Shown here in pieces: positions 8,933 to 16,999 of a stretch of DNA of 64,000 bases. The notes below the pieces were generated by a model. The model was not told where the DNA came from, did not search any database, and was given only the letters and a program-made list of their open reading frames with translations. Both the position numbers and the translations under genes were made by a program. Every line of letters starts with the position of its first letter. Position 1 is the stretch's first letter. Location of the stretch: positions 2,604,001 to 2,668,000 of the forward strand of contig NZ_AP024094.1 of the NCBI RefSeq assembly GCF_015140455.1, read 5' to 3'. The stretch is from Jeongeupia sp. HS-3. GTDB taxonomy: Bacteria; Pseudomonadota; Gammaproteobacteria; Burkholderiales; Chitinibacteraceae.

Positions 8933-9420
8933 ATCGTCAACAATACGGTCGCAGGGTACTGATCGCGCTCTTCGCGCTCGCCGCCTTGCCGATTGCAGCC
9001 GCACAGTTCGCTTATGACTACTTGCGTCCGGACGGCGGGCAAAGCTTCGGTGAACTGATCGCCCAACCCGTCGCCACTCATGCATCCCGCTGGCGGCTCG
9101 CGGCGGTCGGTGCCGACAATTGCGGTGCGCAGACGCAGGCGCTGCTGTTCTCGGCCGGGCAACTGCAGCGTGCGCAGGGCGAAGCCTCACGCCGTCTGGT
9201 CGCCACAACGACAGCGCCTTGCACATCGGCCGCAGTGCTCGCGACACACCCTCTGCTCGCGGCACCCGGCCTGTACCTGATCGATCCGAGCGGCAACGCA
9301 GTGCTGCGCTACCGCCCCGACCAGCTCGCCGACGATGCCGGACGCCGACGGGCGCTGCAGGAGATCGGCAAGCTGCTGAAACAGAACCGCAGGCTTGGCG
9401 ACACATGGCAAAACACCTGA
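8929..9420 (+). CDS. SCO-like membrane-anchored protein of the SURF1-CtaA region
   Basis: A 163-residue protein with an N-terminal anchor (about 8-26) and a periplasmic domain. It corresponds to the unnamed SCO1/thioredoxin-like gene that sits between surF1 and ctaA in many betaproteobacteria: the tail GLYLIDPSGNAVLRYRPD and a final helix with LKQNRRLG match that family. The metal-binding CxxxC of true SCO proteins is not intact: only one Cys (GADNCGAQ) occurs where a pair would be expected, so copper transfer is doubtful. Starts inside the surF1 stop; overlaps ctaA by up to 16 bp. Confidence 0.6.
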   Translation: MNRQQYGRRVLIALFALAALPIAAAQFAYDYLRPDGGQSFGELIAQPVATHASRWRLAAVGADNCGAQTQALLFSAGQLQRAQGEASRRLVATTTAPCTSAAVLATHPLLAAPGLYLIDPSGNAVLRYRPDQLADDAGRRRALQEIGKLLKQNRRLGDTWQNT

Positions 9421-10421
9421 ATATGGCGCGCTGGCTGTTGTTGTTGACGCTGATCTGGACACTGGTGCTGGTGATGCTCGGCGCCTGGGTGCGGCTATCC
9501 GACGCCGGTCTCGGCTGCCCGGACTGGCCCGGTTGCTATGGCCGCATCACCCCACCCGAGGCCGCACACGACATCGCTCATGCCGAGCGGGCTTTCGGTG
9601 GCGAGGTCGATCCGTCCAAGGGCTGGAAGGAAATGATCCACCGCTACGCCGTCGGCGGTTATGGCGTGCTGATGCTACTGGCTTGCGCAGCCTTATGGCG
9701 GCAACGCCACCGCGATGCCATCCCCGCCTTGCTGATCCTTGCGCCCTTGGTGGTGCTGGTGTTTCAGGCCCTGCTTGGCATGTGGACGGTCACGCTGAAA
9801 CTGATGCCCATCGTTGTCACCGCCCACTTGCTCGGCGGGATGAGTCTGATCGCGCTGCTCTCGGCACTGGCAGTCCGCAGCCGGCCAGCCGCCGGCTTGT
9901 CTCATGCCGGGCTGGCCCCGCTCGCCGCCACGGCGCTGCTGCTGTGCTTTGCCCAGATCGCGCTCGGCGGCTGGGTTTCCAGCAACTATGCCGCGCTGGC
10001 CTGTAACGGTTTCCCGGCCTGCCAGGGTGGCCTCGCGCCGCCAGCAGGGCTGGCCGAGGCGCTACGGCCGGATCGCGCACTAGGCCTGAGCGCCGATGGC
10101 GTCCCACTCACCATCACCCATCTGGCCGCCATCCATTGGCTGCACCGGCTGGGCGCGTTGCTGCTGCTCGTCGTCGTCGGGCTGACCGCGTGGCGCGCCC
10201 GGAGAATTGCCCCGCGGCACGCCGCGTTACTGGCGCTGTCGCTGGTCATCCAGATCGGCCTCGGTATCGCCAATGTCTTGCTATCGCTGCCGCTGCCGCT
10301 GGCCGTGCTTCACAACGGCGGTGCGGCCTTGCTGCTTATGGTCATCACTACGCTACTCGTTCGCTGCCGTCAGGAGATCCGCCATGCTGAGCCGCTCGCT
10401 CACCTTTCCTTCGCTCGCTGA
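9405..10421 (+). CDS. ctaA: Haem A synthase (COX15/CtaA)
   Basis: Converts haem O to haem A in the membrane, 338 residues with eight predicted helices in two pseudo-repeats. Family motifs: GAWVRLSDAGLGCPDWPGCYG (paired Cys, residues about 26-45), EMIHRYAVG (haem His), VVTAHLLGG, the second repeat GGWVSSNYAALAC with FPACQGG, and IHWLHRLGALL and AVLHNGGA. The start could be 9405 (MAKHLN) or 9423 (MARWLL); neither has a clear ribosome site, and the first overlaps the previous gene by 16 bp. The 3' end overlaps ctaB by 38 bp. Confidence 0.93.
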   Translation: MAKHLNMARWLLLLTLIWTLVLVMLGAWVRLSDAGLGCPDWPGCYGRITPPEAAHDIAHAERAFGGEVDPSKGWKEMIHRYAVGGYGVLMLLACAALWRQRHRDAIPALLILAPLVVLVFQALLGMWTVTLKLMPIVVTAHLLGGMSLIALLSALAVRSRPAAGLSHAGLAPLAATALLLCFAQIALGGWVSSNYAALACNGFPACQGGLAPPAGLAEALRPDRALGLSADGVPLTITHLAAIHWLHRLGALLLLVVVGLTAWRARRIAPRHAALLALSLVIQIGLGIANVLLSLPLPLAVLHNGGAALLLMVITTLLVRCRQEIRHAEPLAHLSFAR

Positions 10422-11292
10422 TTTCTGGCAACTCGGCAAACCGCGCGTCGTTGCACTGATCGTGTTCTGCGCCGCCGTCGGCTGCCTGATGGCGGTACCG
10501 CCATTGGCAGACTGGCCGCGACTCTTGATGGCGCTGATCGGTATCGGCCTCGTCGCCATGGGTGCGGCAGCGGCAAATTGCCTGTTTGAACAGGATAGAG
10601 ACGCGGTGATGCGCCGTACTGCGGCAAGGCCATTGGTACGCGGCAGTGTGGGCAGCATTGAAGCCGCCCTCTACGCCACCGTGCTGACTCTCGGCGGCCT
10701 CGGCTTGTTACTGTTGTTCGCCAACCCGCTGGCAACTGGACTGACGCTGGCGACCTTCTTCGGTTACGCCGTCGTTTATACCCGCTGGCTCAAGCCGGCG
10801 ACGCCACAAAACATCGTCATCGGCGGTGCGGCCGGCGCGATGCCGCCGGTGCTCGGCTGGGCGGCGGTGAGTGGCACGATTCCGGCCGAAGCGGCGGTAC
10901 TGTTTCTGATCATCTACACCTGGACGCCGCCGCACTTCTGGGCGCTGGCGCTGTACCGGCGCGACGATTACGCCCGCGCCGGCCTGCCCATGTTGCCGGT
11001 CACCCACGGCCAAGCCTTCACCCGCTTATCCATCCTGCTGTACGCACTGATGCTGGCAGCCGTTGCGTTGCTGCCATTTGTCATCCGCCTCTCCGGCTGG
11101 TTCTATCTTGCCGCAGCGCTGTGGCTCAATGGCGGCTTTGTTCAACGCGCATGGCGGCTGTATCGCGACGGCGATCTCGCCAGCGACGAGCAGGCGCGCG
11201 GGCTGTTCCGCTTCTCGATCGCCTATCTGACCTGGCTGTTTGCCGCGCTGCTGGCCGACCGCTTATTGCAATGGGTACTGACGCTGGTTTGA
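10384..11292 (+). CDS. ctaB: Protohaem IX farnesyltransferase (haem O synthase)
   Basis: Polytopic prenyltransferase that farnesylates haem B to haem O, the step before CtaA. 302 residues, about nine helices. The active-site region reads NCLFEQDRDAVMRRTAARPL (residues about 61-80), i.e. the Asp-rich prenyl-diphosphate motif, and the second motif YTWTPPHFWALALYRRDDY is near 175-195. Start ATG 10384 follows AGGAG and lies within the ctaA 3' end. Last gene of the cox cluster, closed by the hairpin at 11295-11326. Confidence 0.95.
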   Translation: MLSRSLTFPSLADFWQLGKPRVVALIVFCAAVGCLMAVPPLADWPRLLMALIGIGLVAMGAAAANCLFEQDRDAVMRRTAARPLVRGSVGSIEAALYATVLTLGGLGLLLLFANPLATGLTLATFFGYAVVYTRWLKPATPQNIVIGGAAGAMPPVLGWAAVSGTIPAEAAVLFLIIYTWTPPHFWALALYRRDDYARAGLPMLPVTHGQAFTRLSILLYALMLAAVALLPFVIRLSGWFYLAAALWLNGGFVQRAWRLYRDGDLASDEQARGLFRFSIAYLTWLFAALLADRLLQWVLTLV

Positions 11293-11294
11293 AC

Positions 11295-11326
11295 GTAAAA
11301 AAGCGCCCATTCGGGCGCTTTTTTAC
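11295..11326. terminator. Bidirectional intrinsic terminator between ctaB and uppP
   Basis: Perfect stem GTAAAAAAGCGCCC / complement with loop ATTC; A-run left and T-run right, so it can terminate both convergent genes. Confidence 0.9.
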
Positions 11327-11335
11327 TCCGGTCAA

Positions 11336-12160
11336 TCAAATCGACCAGTCGACAATACCGGTATACGCGGTCAGCAACACCAATAGGCCGAACGCAATCC
11401 GGTACCACGCGAAAACGATAAAGGTATGCGTGGAGATAAAGCGTAGCAGCGCCCGTACCGCGATAAACGCAAAAATGAAGGAGGCAACAAAGCCGACTGC
11501 GAAGACGCCAATGTCAGCGCTATCCAGCGCGTGGCGGAATTTCAGCAGACTGTAGATCGACGCGGCGCCCAGGGTCGGGATACCGAGAAAAAACGAAAAC
11601 TCGGTCGCGGCCTTGCGCGACAGCCCGAGAAACAAGCCGCCGATAATCGTCGCGCCGGAACGGCTCGTGCCGGGGATCAGCGCCAGGCACTGCGCTAGGC
11701 CCACCAGCAGCGCATCCTTGAGACTGAGCTCATCCACCGTCTGGATGCGGATCTTGTGCTGGCGTTTTTCGGCCCAGAGGATGATCAAACCGCCAACGAT
11801 AAACGCCGTCGCCACCGGGATCGGCGCGAACAGATGAATCTTGATGGTTTTGTTGAGCAGCAGCCCGATGATCGCAGCCGGAATAAAGCCGATCACCACC
11901 GCCAGCGCCAGATTGCGCGCGGCGCCGGGGCGAACCGCGCCACTCAACGTCGTGCTGATTTTGGTCCGGTATTCCCACACCACCGCGAGCATCGCGCCGA
12001 GCTGGATAAAGATTTCGTAAACGTCGCGTTTGTCTTTGGAAAGAAAGTTGAGCAGATCGCCCGTCAGAATCAGGTGGCCGGTACTCGAGATCGGCAGGAA
12101 CTCGGTAATCCCCTCAACAGCGCCCATGATCAGCGATTTGAGCAACAGAACGATATCCAT
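11336..12160 (-). CDS. uppP: Undecaprenyl-diphosphatase (BacA/UppP)
   Basis: Recycles undecaprenyl diphosphate to the monophosphate carrier used for peptidoglycan and surface glycans. 274 residues, about eight helices. Both active-site signatures are present: [19 protein letters not shown] (residues about 14-32) and [14 protein letters not shown] (about 160-173). Start at 12160 (MDIVLLLKS) is favoured; the frame extends 11 codons upstream. AAGGGC lies about 13 nt before it. A TATAAT box upstream suggests its own promoter. Confidence 0.95.
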   Translation of the reverse strand: MDIVLLLKSLIMGAVEGITEFLPISSTGHLILTGDLLNFLSKDKRDVYEIFIQLGAMLAVVWEYRTKISTTLSGAVRPGAARNLALAVVIGFIPAAIIGLLLNKTIKIHLFAPIPVATAFIVGGLIILWAEKRQHKIRIQTVDELSLKDALLVGLAQCLALIPGTSRSGATIIGGLFLGLSRKAATEFSFFLGIPTLGAASIYSLLKFRHALDSADIGVFAVGFVASFIFAFIAVRALLRFISTHTFIVFAWYRIAFGLLVLLTAYTGIVDWSI

Positions 12161-12201
12161 GATGCGGTAATGCCCTTGTATACGGGTCAGCAAGAGCGCG
12201 C

Positions 12202-12207
12202 ATTATA
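12202..12207 (-). promoter_or_regulatory. Candidate -10 box of uppP promoter
   Basis: Minus-strand TATAAT in the context TGGCTATAATGCG, 42 bp upstream of the uppP ATG. A TG lies just upstream, close to an extended -10; no good -35 is seen at 17 bp. Confidence 0.45.
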
Positions 12208-12380
12208 GCCATCAGACCGTGACCCGCGGGTTAAGCGCGGCAGCGCGCGACGCTGGCCATTCGTCGGTAACGAACAATATTGCCGCCCGCCAGGGAACTC
12301 AAGGCCACGCTGCTACTCTCATCACCTATGCGATGGTCGTCTAGCGACGGCGCGCATTTTGCTCATCTCCTCCCTATATC

Positions 12381-12410
12381 GGGCGCCGCGACCAAGGCGC
12401 CCGTTTTTTT
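12381..12410 (+). terminator. Orphan plus-strand intrinsic terminator
   Basis: Stem GGGCGCC / GGCGCCC, 8-nt loop, followed by GTTTTTTTT. Neighbouring genes uppP and dciA are both on the minus strand and no plus-strand gene precedes it after the ctaB terminator, so it probably ends an unannotated plus-strand transcript within the 12.2-12.4 kb gap. The rest of that 277-bp gap holds no recognisable gene. Confidence 0.6.
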
Positions 12411-12470
12411 TGCCTGGCGAGGCTGGAAAGCGCTTGTCACGGCCGCTGCGTGCAAAAAGAGTCCGGCGCC

Positions 12471-12923
12471 TTACGACTTCTTCCCCATCCTGCGATGCTG
12501 GTGCGCCACCAGCGCCGTGACCGCATCCTTGAGCGGCCCGGCTTCAAGCGAATCGGCCAGTTGCTCGAACGCGGTGCACGCCGATGCCGAGAAGCGCAAG
12601 TCCTTGTTGACTCTGGATTTTTCCTGCTGCATCGCAACTTGCACCCGTGGACGGATTGCGCTAGCTTGCCATCCCGCAGCACTCAATGCGTCACGCAACT
12701 GCGGTGCCGCGACGCGCAGGCGCGCGGCGGCGGCGGAAGAGCGCACGCCAACCAGCAGGGTTTCACCCGGCCCCCAGGCAACCGAGACACATGATGACGC
12801 CAGTTCCGGCGGCACATGGCGCCTGACTGCCTCAAGCAGGTGATTGAGCTCGCTGATCCTGGCTGCCAACCGCAACAGCTCGCGATCCTTGCCGATAAAG
12901 CCCGAGTGGCCGAACAAAGACAT
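12471..12923 (-). CDS. dciA: DciA family protein (DUF721)
   Basis: Probable helicase-loading partner of DnaB, 150 residues. The N-terminal two thirds fit DUF721: an amphipathic start, LNHLLEAVRRHVPPEL, then VAWGPGETLLVGVRSSAAAARLRVAAPQL and the predicted basic strand IRPRVQVAM. The C-terminus is a basic tail ending HRRMGKKS. Position also supports it: DUF721 genes precede an M23 peptidase and secA in Neisseriales-like genomes. It is divergent from the peptidase with 26 bp between start codons. Sequence similarity within DUF721 is always low, hence moderate confidence. Confidence 0.7.
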   Translation of the reverse strand: MSLFGHSGFIGKDRELLRLAARISELNHLLEAVRRHVPPELASSCVSVAWGPGETLLVGVRSSAAAARLRVAAPQLRDALSAAGWQASAIRPRVQVAMQQEKSRVNKDLRFSASACTAFEQLADSLEAGPLKDAVTALVAHQHRRMGKKS

Positions 12924-12949
12924 ACCGCATTCCGGATTTCAGGGGACAC

Positions 12950-13834
12950 ATGAATATTATTCTGGTTTCCAGCCGCTTCGCGAGAACGATTTCGCTGGGG
13001 CCGGTGACGCTGGCGTTATCACTGCTCGCTTTGCTTGGCCTCGGCCTCGCCGGCGGTGCCGGGATTGCCACGCTCGCGCGCGGCGAACGCATTGAGCCGC
13101 GCTGGTCGCTGGTCAAGCCGGCTCGCGCCGATATTGACGCGCTGGCGGTACGTCTGGGCGAGTTGCAGGCCAAGCTGATCCGGCTCGACGGGCTAGCCAA
13201 ACAAGTGGGCAACCGCACCGGTATTGATGTTGCACCATTTCTGACCGACCAGCCCGCGCCACGCGGTGGTCTGGCCCGGACAGGCCATGCGCTCGATGCC
13301 GGCGAATTCACCCGCCTGCTGGGCGCCAGCGATGATCGTGCCGATGCCTACCTCGACCAGTTCTCGCTGGCGCAGCTTCGCCTCGCTTCGCCGGAACGCA
13401 ATACCCTGCCTACGCGCGCGCCAATGCAAAGCGGCCTGCAGTCGTCGAGCTTCGGCTGGCGGCTCGATCCGTTCACCGGGCGACAAACTTTCCACGAAGG
13501 CATCGACTTCGTCGGCCCAATCGGCACGCCTGTCCATGCGGCCGCGGCCGGCACGGTCACCTATGCGGCGGCCCATCCCCAATATGGTAATATGATCGAG
13601 CTTGATCACGGCTATGGCCTGACCAGTCGCTATGCCCATGCCAGTCGCCTGCTGGTGCAGCCGGGCGAGCAGGTTTCAGCGGGTCAAACGGTTGCACTGT
13701 TGGGCAGTACCGGCCGCTCTACCGGTCCCCATCTGCATTTTGAGATCCGCTACAAACAAATTGCACAGAATCCCTTGCGTTTTGTCAGTAACGCCCAAAA
13801 TTCAATCGCAAGTAGTACCGTATCCAGCAACTAG
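12950..13834 (+). CDS. M23 (LytM-type) peptidoglycan endopeptidase, membrane-anchored
   Basis: A 294-residue periplasmic protein: N-terminal membrane helix (about 17-42), a helical linker and a C-terminal LytM domain. Zinc ligands of an active M23 enzyme are intact: HEGIDFVGPIGTPV (HxxxD, about residue 181) and HLHFEIRYK (HxH, about 260), with SSFGWRLDPFTG marking the domain start. It may cleave peptide crosslinks or hydrolyse septal peptidoglycan. Start ATG 12950 follows AGGGGAC. Encoded directly before secA, as in related genomes. Confidence 0.88.
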   Translation: MNIILVSSRFARTISLGPVTLALSLLALLGLGLAGGAGIATLARGERIEPRWSLVKPARADIDALAVRLGELQAKLIRLDGLAKQVGNRTGIDVAPFLTDQPAPRGGLARTGHALDAGEFTRLLGASDDRADAYLDQFSLAQLRLASPERNTLPTRAPMQSGLQSSSFGWRLDPFTGRQTFHEGIDFVGPIGTPVHAAAAGTVTYAAAHPQYGNMIELDHGYGLTSRYAHASRLLVQPGEQVSAGQTVALLGSTGRSTGPHLHFEIRYKQIAQNPLRFVSNAQNSIASSTVSSN

Positions 13835-13983
13835 GGATGGATAAACTGCGGCATCGTCCCCACAATCTGGCGATGCCTTAAACGATGCAGACGGCGGATG
13901 GGGTAACCTGTCCGCCGTTCTCGTAATGAAATCACGCTCGCGTGCGCCGCAAGGCTCGCAGCGGGTCAGCTGGTAGCAGGAAA

Positions 13984-16725
13984 ATGATCTCCACATTGTT
14001 GAAAAAAGTCTTTGGTAGCCGTAACGATCGCCTGTTGAAACAGGATGGCGTGATCGTCAGGCAGATTAACGCGCTCGAACCGCAGATCCAGACGCTGTCG
14101 GATGACGCGCTGCGGGCCAAGACCGAAGAATTCAAGCAACGCTACCAGAACGGCGAAAAGCTCGACGCACTGCTGCCCGAAGCCTTTGCCGTCTGCCGCG
14201 AAGGCGCCAAGCGCAGCTTGGGCATGCGCCATTTCGATGTGCAGCTGATCGGCGGCCTGACGCTGCATCAGGGCAAGATCGCCGAAATGCGTACCGGTGA
14301 AGGCAAGACGCTGGTTGCCACGCTGCCGGCCTATTTGAATGCGATCACCGGCGAGGGTGTTCACGTCATCACCGTCAACGATTATCTGGCGCAACGCGAC
14401 GCCGGCGTCATGGGTCAGCTGTTCAACTTCCTCGGCATGTCCTGCGGCGTCAACCTCGGCCAAATGCCGCACGATGCCAAGCAAGAGGCCTATGCCTGCG
14501 ACATCACCTACGGCACCAACAACGAATTCGGCTTTGATTACCTGCGCGACAATATGGTGTTCTCGCCCGGTGAGCGCGTGCAGCGCAAGCTCGCCTACGC
14601 CATCGTCGATGAAGTTGATTCGATCCTGATCGACGAAGCGCGCACGCCACTGATCATTTCCGGCCCGGCCGACGACAGCATCGACATGTATATGGCGATG
14701 AACACCGTGCCGCCGCAACTGGTCCGCCAAGCCGACGAAGAATCCGAGGGTGACTTCTGGGTCGACGAAAAGGCCAATTCGGTACTGCTGTCCGAAGCCG
14801 GCCACGAAAAGGTCGAGCAGATCCTCACCGATATGGGCCTGCTGCCCGAGGGCGACAGCCTGTACGCAGCAGCGCACATCAGCCTGATGCATCATTTGTA
14901 CGCCGCTCTGCGCGCGCATACGCTGTTCCATCTCGACCAGCATTACGTCGTACTCGATGGCGAAATCATCATCGTCGACGAATTCACCGGTCGGCTGATG
15001 TCGGGCCGCCGCTGGTCCGAAGGTCTGCATCAGGCCGTCGAGGCCAAGGAAGGCGTCGAAATCCAGCAGGAAAACCAGACGCTGGCGACGATCACGCTGC
15101 AGAACTACTTCCGCATGTACGGCAAGCTCTCCGGCATGACCGGCACGGCCGACACCGAAGCCTACGAATTCCAGCAGATCTACGGTCTTGAAACCGTGAT
15201 CATCCCGACCAACCGGCCGATGATTCGGGATGACCGTCTGGATCAGGTCTACAAGACCGCCGACGAAAAACACAACGCCATCATCGCCGACATCAAGGAC
15301 TGCGTATCGCGCGGTCAGCCGGCGCTGGTCGGCACCACCTCGATCGAACAATCCGAGCTGCTGGCCGGCATCCTGACCAAGGATGGCATCCCGCATAACG
15401 TGCTCAACGCCAAGCAACACGCCCGTGAGGCCGACATCGTCGCCCAGGCCGGTTCTGCCGGCGTCGTGACCATCGCCACGAATATGGCCGGCCGCGGTAC
15501 CGACATCGTGCTCGGCGGCAATATCGAACGCGAAATCAAGGCGATCGAACACGACGAAGCACTCGATGAGGCGACCAAGGCAGCGAACATCGCCGCACTG
15601 AAGGCCGAGTGGCAACTACGTCACGACGCCGTGCTGGCCGCTGGCGGTCTGCATATCATCGGCTCCGAACGGCACGAATCGCGCCGGATCGACAACCAGC
15701 TGCGCGGCCGTGCCGGCCGCCAGGGCGACCCGGGCTCAAGTCGTTTCTATCTCTGCCTGGAAGACCCGTTGCTGCGCATTTTCGCCGGCGACCGCGTCGC
15801 GATGGTGATGGAACGGCTGAAGATGCCCGAAGGCGAACCGATCGAAGCCGGCATCGTCTCGCGCGCGATCGAATCGGCGCAGCGCAAGGTCGAAGGTCGC
15901 AACTACGACATCCGCAAGCAATTGCTTGAATACGATGATGTGTCGAACGAGCAGCGCAAGGCGATCTACACCCAGCGCAACGAGCTGCTCGAATCCAGCG
16001 ATATTTCGGCAACGATCGCCGCGATGCGCGACAGTTTCTTCGACGACCTCGTCGCCCAGTACATTCCGCATCAGGCGATGGAAGAGCAGTGGGATATCGG
16101 CGGGCTGGAAAAAGCGCTGACCGAGTACGGTTTGTCGGCGCCGGTAGGCGACTGGCTCAAAGCCGACAGCAAACTCGACGACACGGGTGTTAAGGAGCGC
16201 GTACAGGAACTCGCCCGCAGCACCTACGACGCCAAGGTCATTGAAGCCGGCGGCGATACCTTCCGCCAGTTCGAACGTTCGGTGTTGCTGCAGCATCTGG
16301 ATCAGAACTGGCGCGAACACCTGTCGGGCCTTGATCATCTGCGTCAGGGCATCCATCTGCGCGGCTACGCCCAGAAGAACCCGAAGCAAGAATACAAGCG
16401 CGAAGCGTTCGAGCTGTTCTCGGAGCTGCTGGCGCGGATCAAGCGCGATGTGGTGCAGATCATCATGAACGTCGAAGTGCGCAGCCAGGCCGATGTCGAC
16501 GCGGTTGCGCCGCACGCGGTGCCGGAATCGGCGCTGCAGTTCCAGCACGCCGATATCGAAGCACTGCTGGCCAGCGGCAACGACGAGCAGATCAAGGCGG
16601 CGATTGCGGCCCTCTCGGCCCAGTCCGGTGCGGGCGATATCCGCTTTGCCGGCGTCAACCGCAACGACGCTTGCCCTTGCGGTTCGGGCAAGAAGTTCAA
16701 GCACTGCCACGGCCAGCTTTCCTGA
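13984..16725 (+). CDS. secA: Preprotein translocase ATPase SecA
   Basis: Motor of the Sec export pathway, 913 residues. Walker [20 protein letters not shown] near residue 102, [19 protein letters not shown] (DEAD-like Walker B), the preprotein crosslinking region, [34 protein letters not shown], the helical scaffold, and the C-terminal zinc-binding tail [14 protein letters not shown] (near 896) for SecB interaction are all visible. Start at 13984 ([16 protein letters not shown]) is preceded by AGCAGGA; 14 in-frame codons upstream do not resemble SecA. Confidence 0.98.
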   Translation: MISTLLKKVFGSRNDRLLKQDGVIVRQINALEPQIQTLSDDALRAKTEEFKQRYQNGEKLDALLPEAFAVCREGAKRSLGMRHFDVQLIGGLTLHQGKIAEMRTGEGKTLVATLPAYLNAITGEGVHVITVNDYLAQRDAGVMGQLFNFLGMSCGVNLGQMPHDAKQEAYACDITYGTNNEFGFDYLRDNMVFSPGERVQRKLAYAIVDEVDSILIDEARTPLIISGPADDSIDMYMAMNTVPPQLVRQADEESEGDFWVDEKANSVLLSEAGHEKVEQILTDMGLLPEGDSLYAAAHISLMHHLYAALRAHTLFHLDQHYVVLDGEIIIVDEFTGRLMSGRRWSEGLHQAVEAKEGVEIQQENQTLATITLQNYFRMYGKLSGMTGTADTEAYEFQQIYGLETVIIPTNRPMIRDDRLDQVYKTADEKHNAIIADIKDCVSRGQPALVGTTSIEQSELLAGILTKDGIPHNVLNAKQHAREADIVAQAGSAGVVTIATNMAGRGTDIVLGGNIEREIKAIEHDEALDEATKAANIAALKAEWQLRHDAVLAAGGLHIIGSERHESRRIDNQLRGRAGRQGDPGSSRFYLCLEDPLLRIFAGDRVAMVMERLKMPEGEPIEAGIVSRAIESAQRKVEGRNYDIRKQLLEYDDVSNEQRKAIYTQRNELLESSDISATIAAMRDSFFDDLVAQYIPHQAMEEQWDIGGLEKALTEYGLSAPVGDWLKADSKLDDTGVKERVQELARSTYDAKVIEAGGDTFRQFERSVLLQHLDQNWREHLSGLDHLRQGIHLRGYAQKNPKQEYKREAFELFSELLARIKRDVVQIIMNVEVRSQADVDAVAPHAVPESALQFQHADIEALLASGNDEQIKAAIAALSAQSGAGDIRFAGVNRNDACPCGSGKKFKHCHGQLS

Positions 16726-16789
16726 GCCACACCACTGCCGGGCACGCTTGACGCGGCCCGGCGCGCTTGGCTAATCTGGTTCTGCACTT

Positions 16790-16862
<73 letters not shown>

Positions 16863-16872
16863 CGGAAACACC

Positions 16873-16904
16873 AATGGCCAGACACCCTGTCTGGCCATTT
16901 TCTT
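16873..16904 (+). terminator. Terminator of tRNA-Ala
   Basis: Stem AATGGCCAGAC / GTCTGGCCATT with a 5-nt loop followed by TTCTTT. Confidence 0.85.
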
Positions 16905-16960
16905 TGCCCGTGCCCGCCTGGTCGAGGGCACGGGGGCCGATCGCTCCGCAGCGGCAGCAA

Positions 16961-16991
16961 ACGCCATACCGTCGTAACGACAGTATGGCGT
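16961..16991 (-). terminator. Hairpin after the BcsB-like gene
   Basis: Long stem ACGCCATAC-GTCGT with one mismatch and a single-base loop, 9 bp after the minus-strand stop; followed on that strand by only TTT, so weak as an intrinsic terminator. Confidence 0.55.
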
Positions 16992-16999
16992 CAGCGGTA

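Noticed and set aside
13966..15615. 549-codon frame antisense to secA
   Set aside because: Same shadow effect; no family resemblance or ribosome site.
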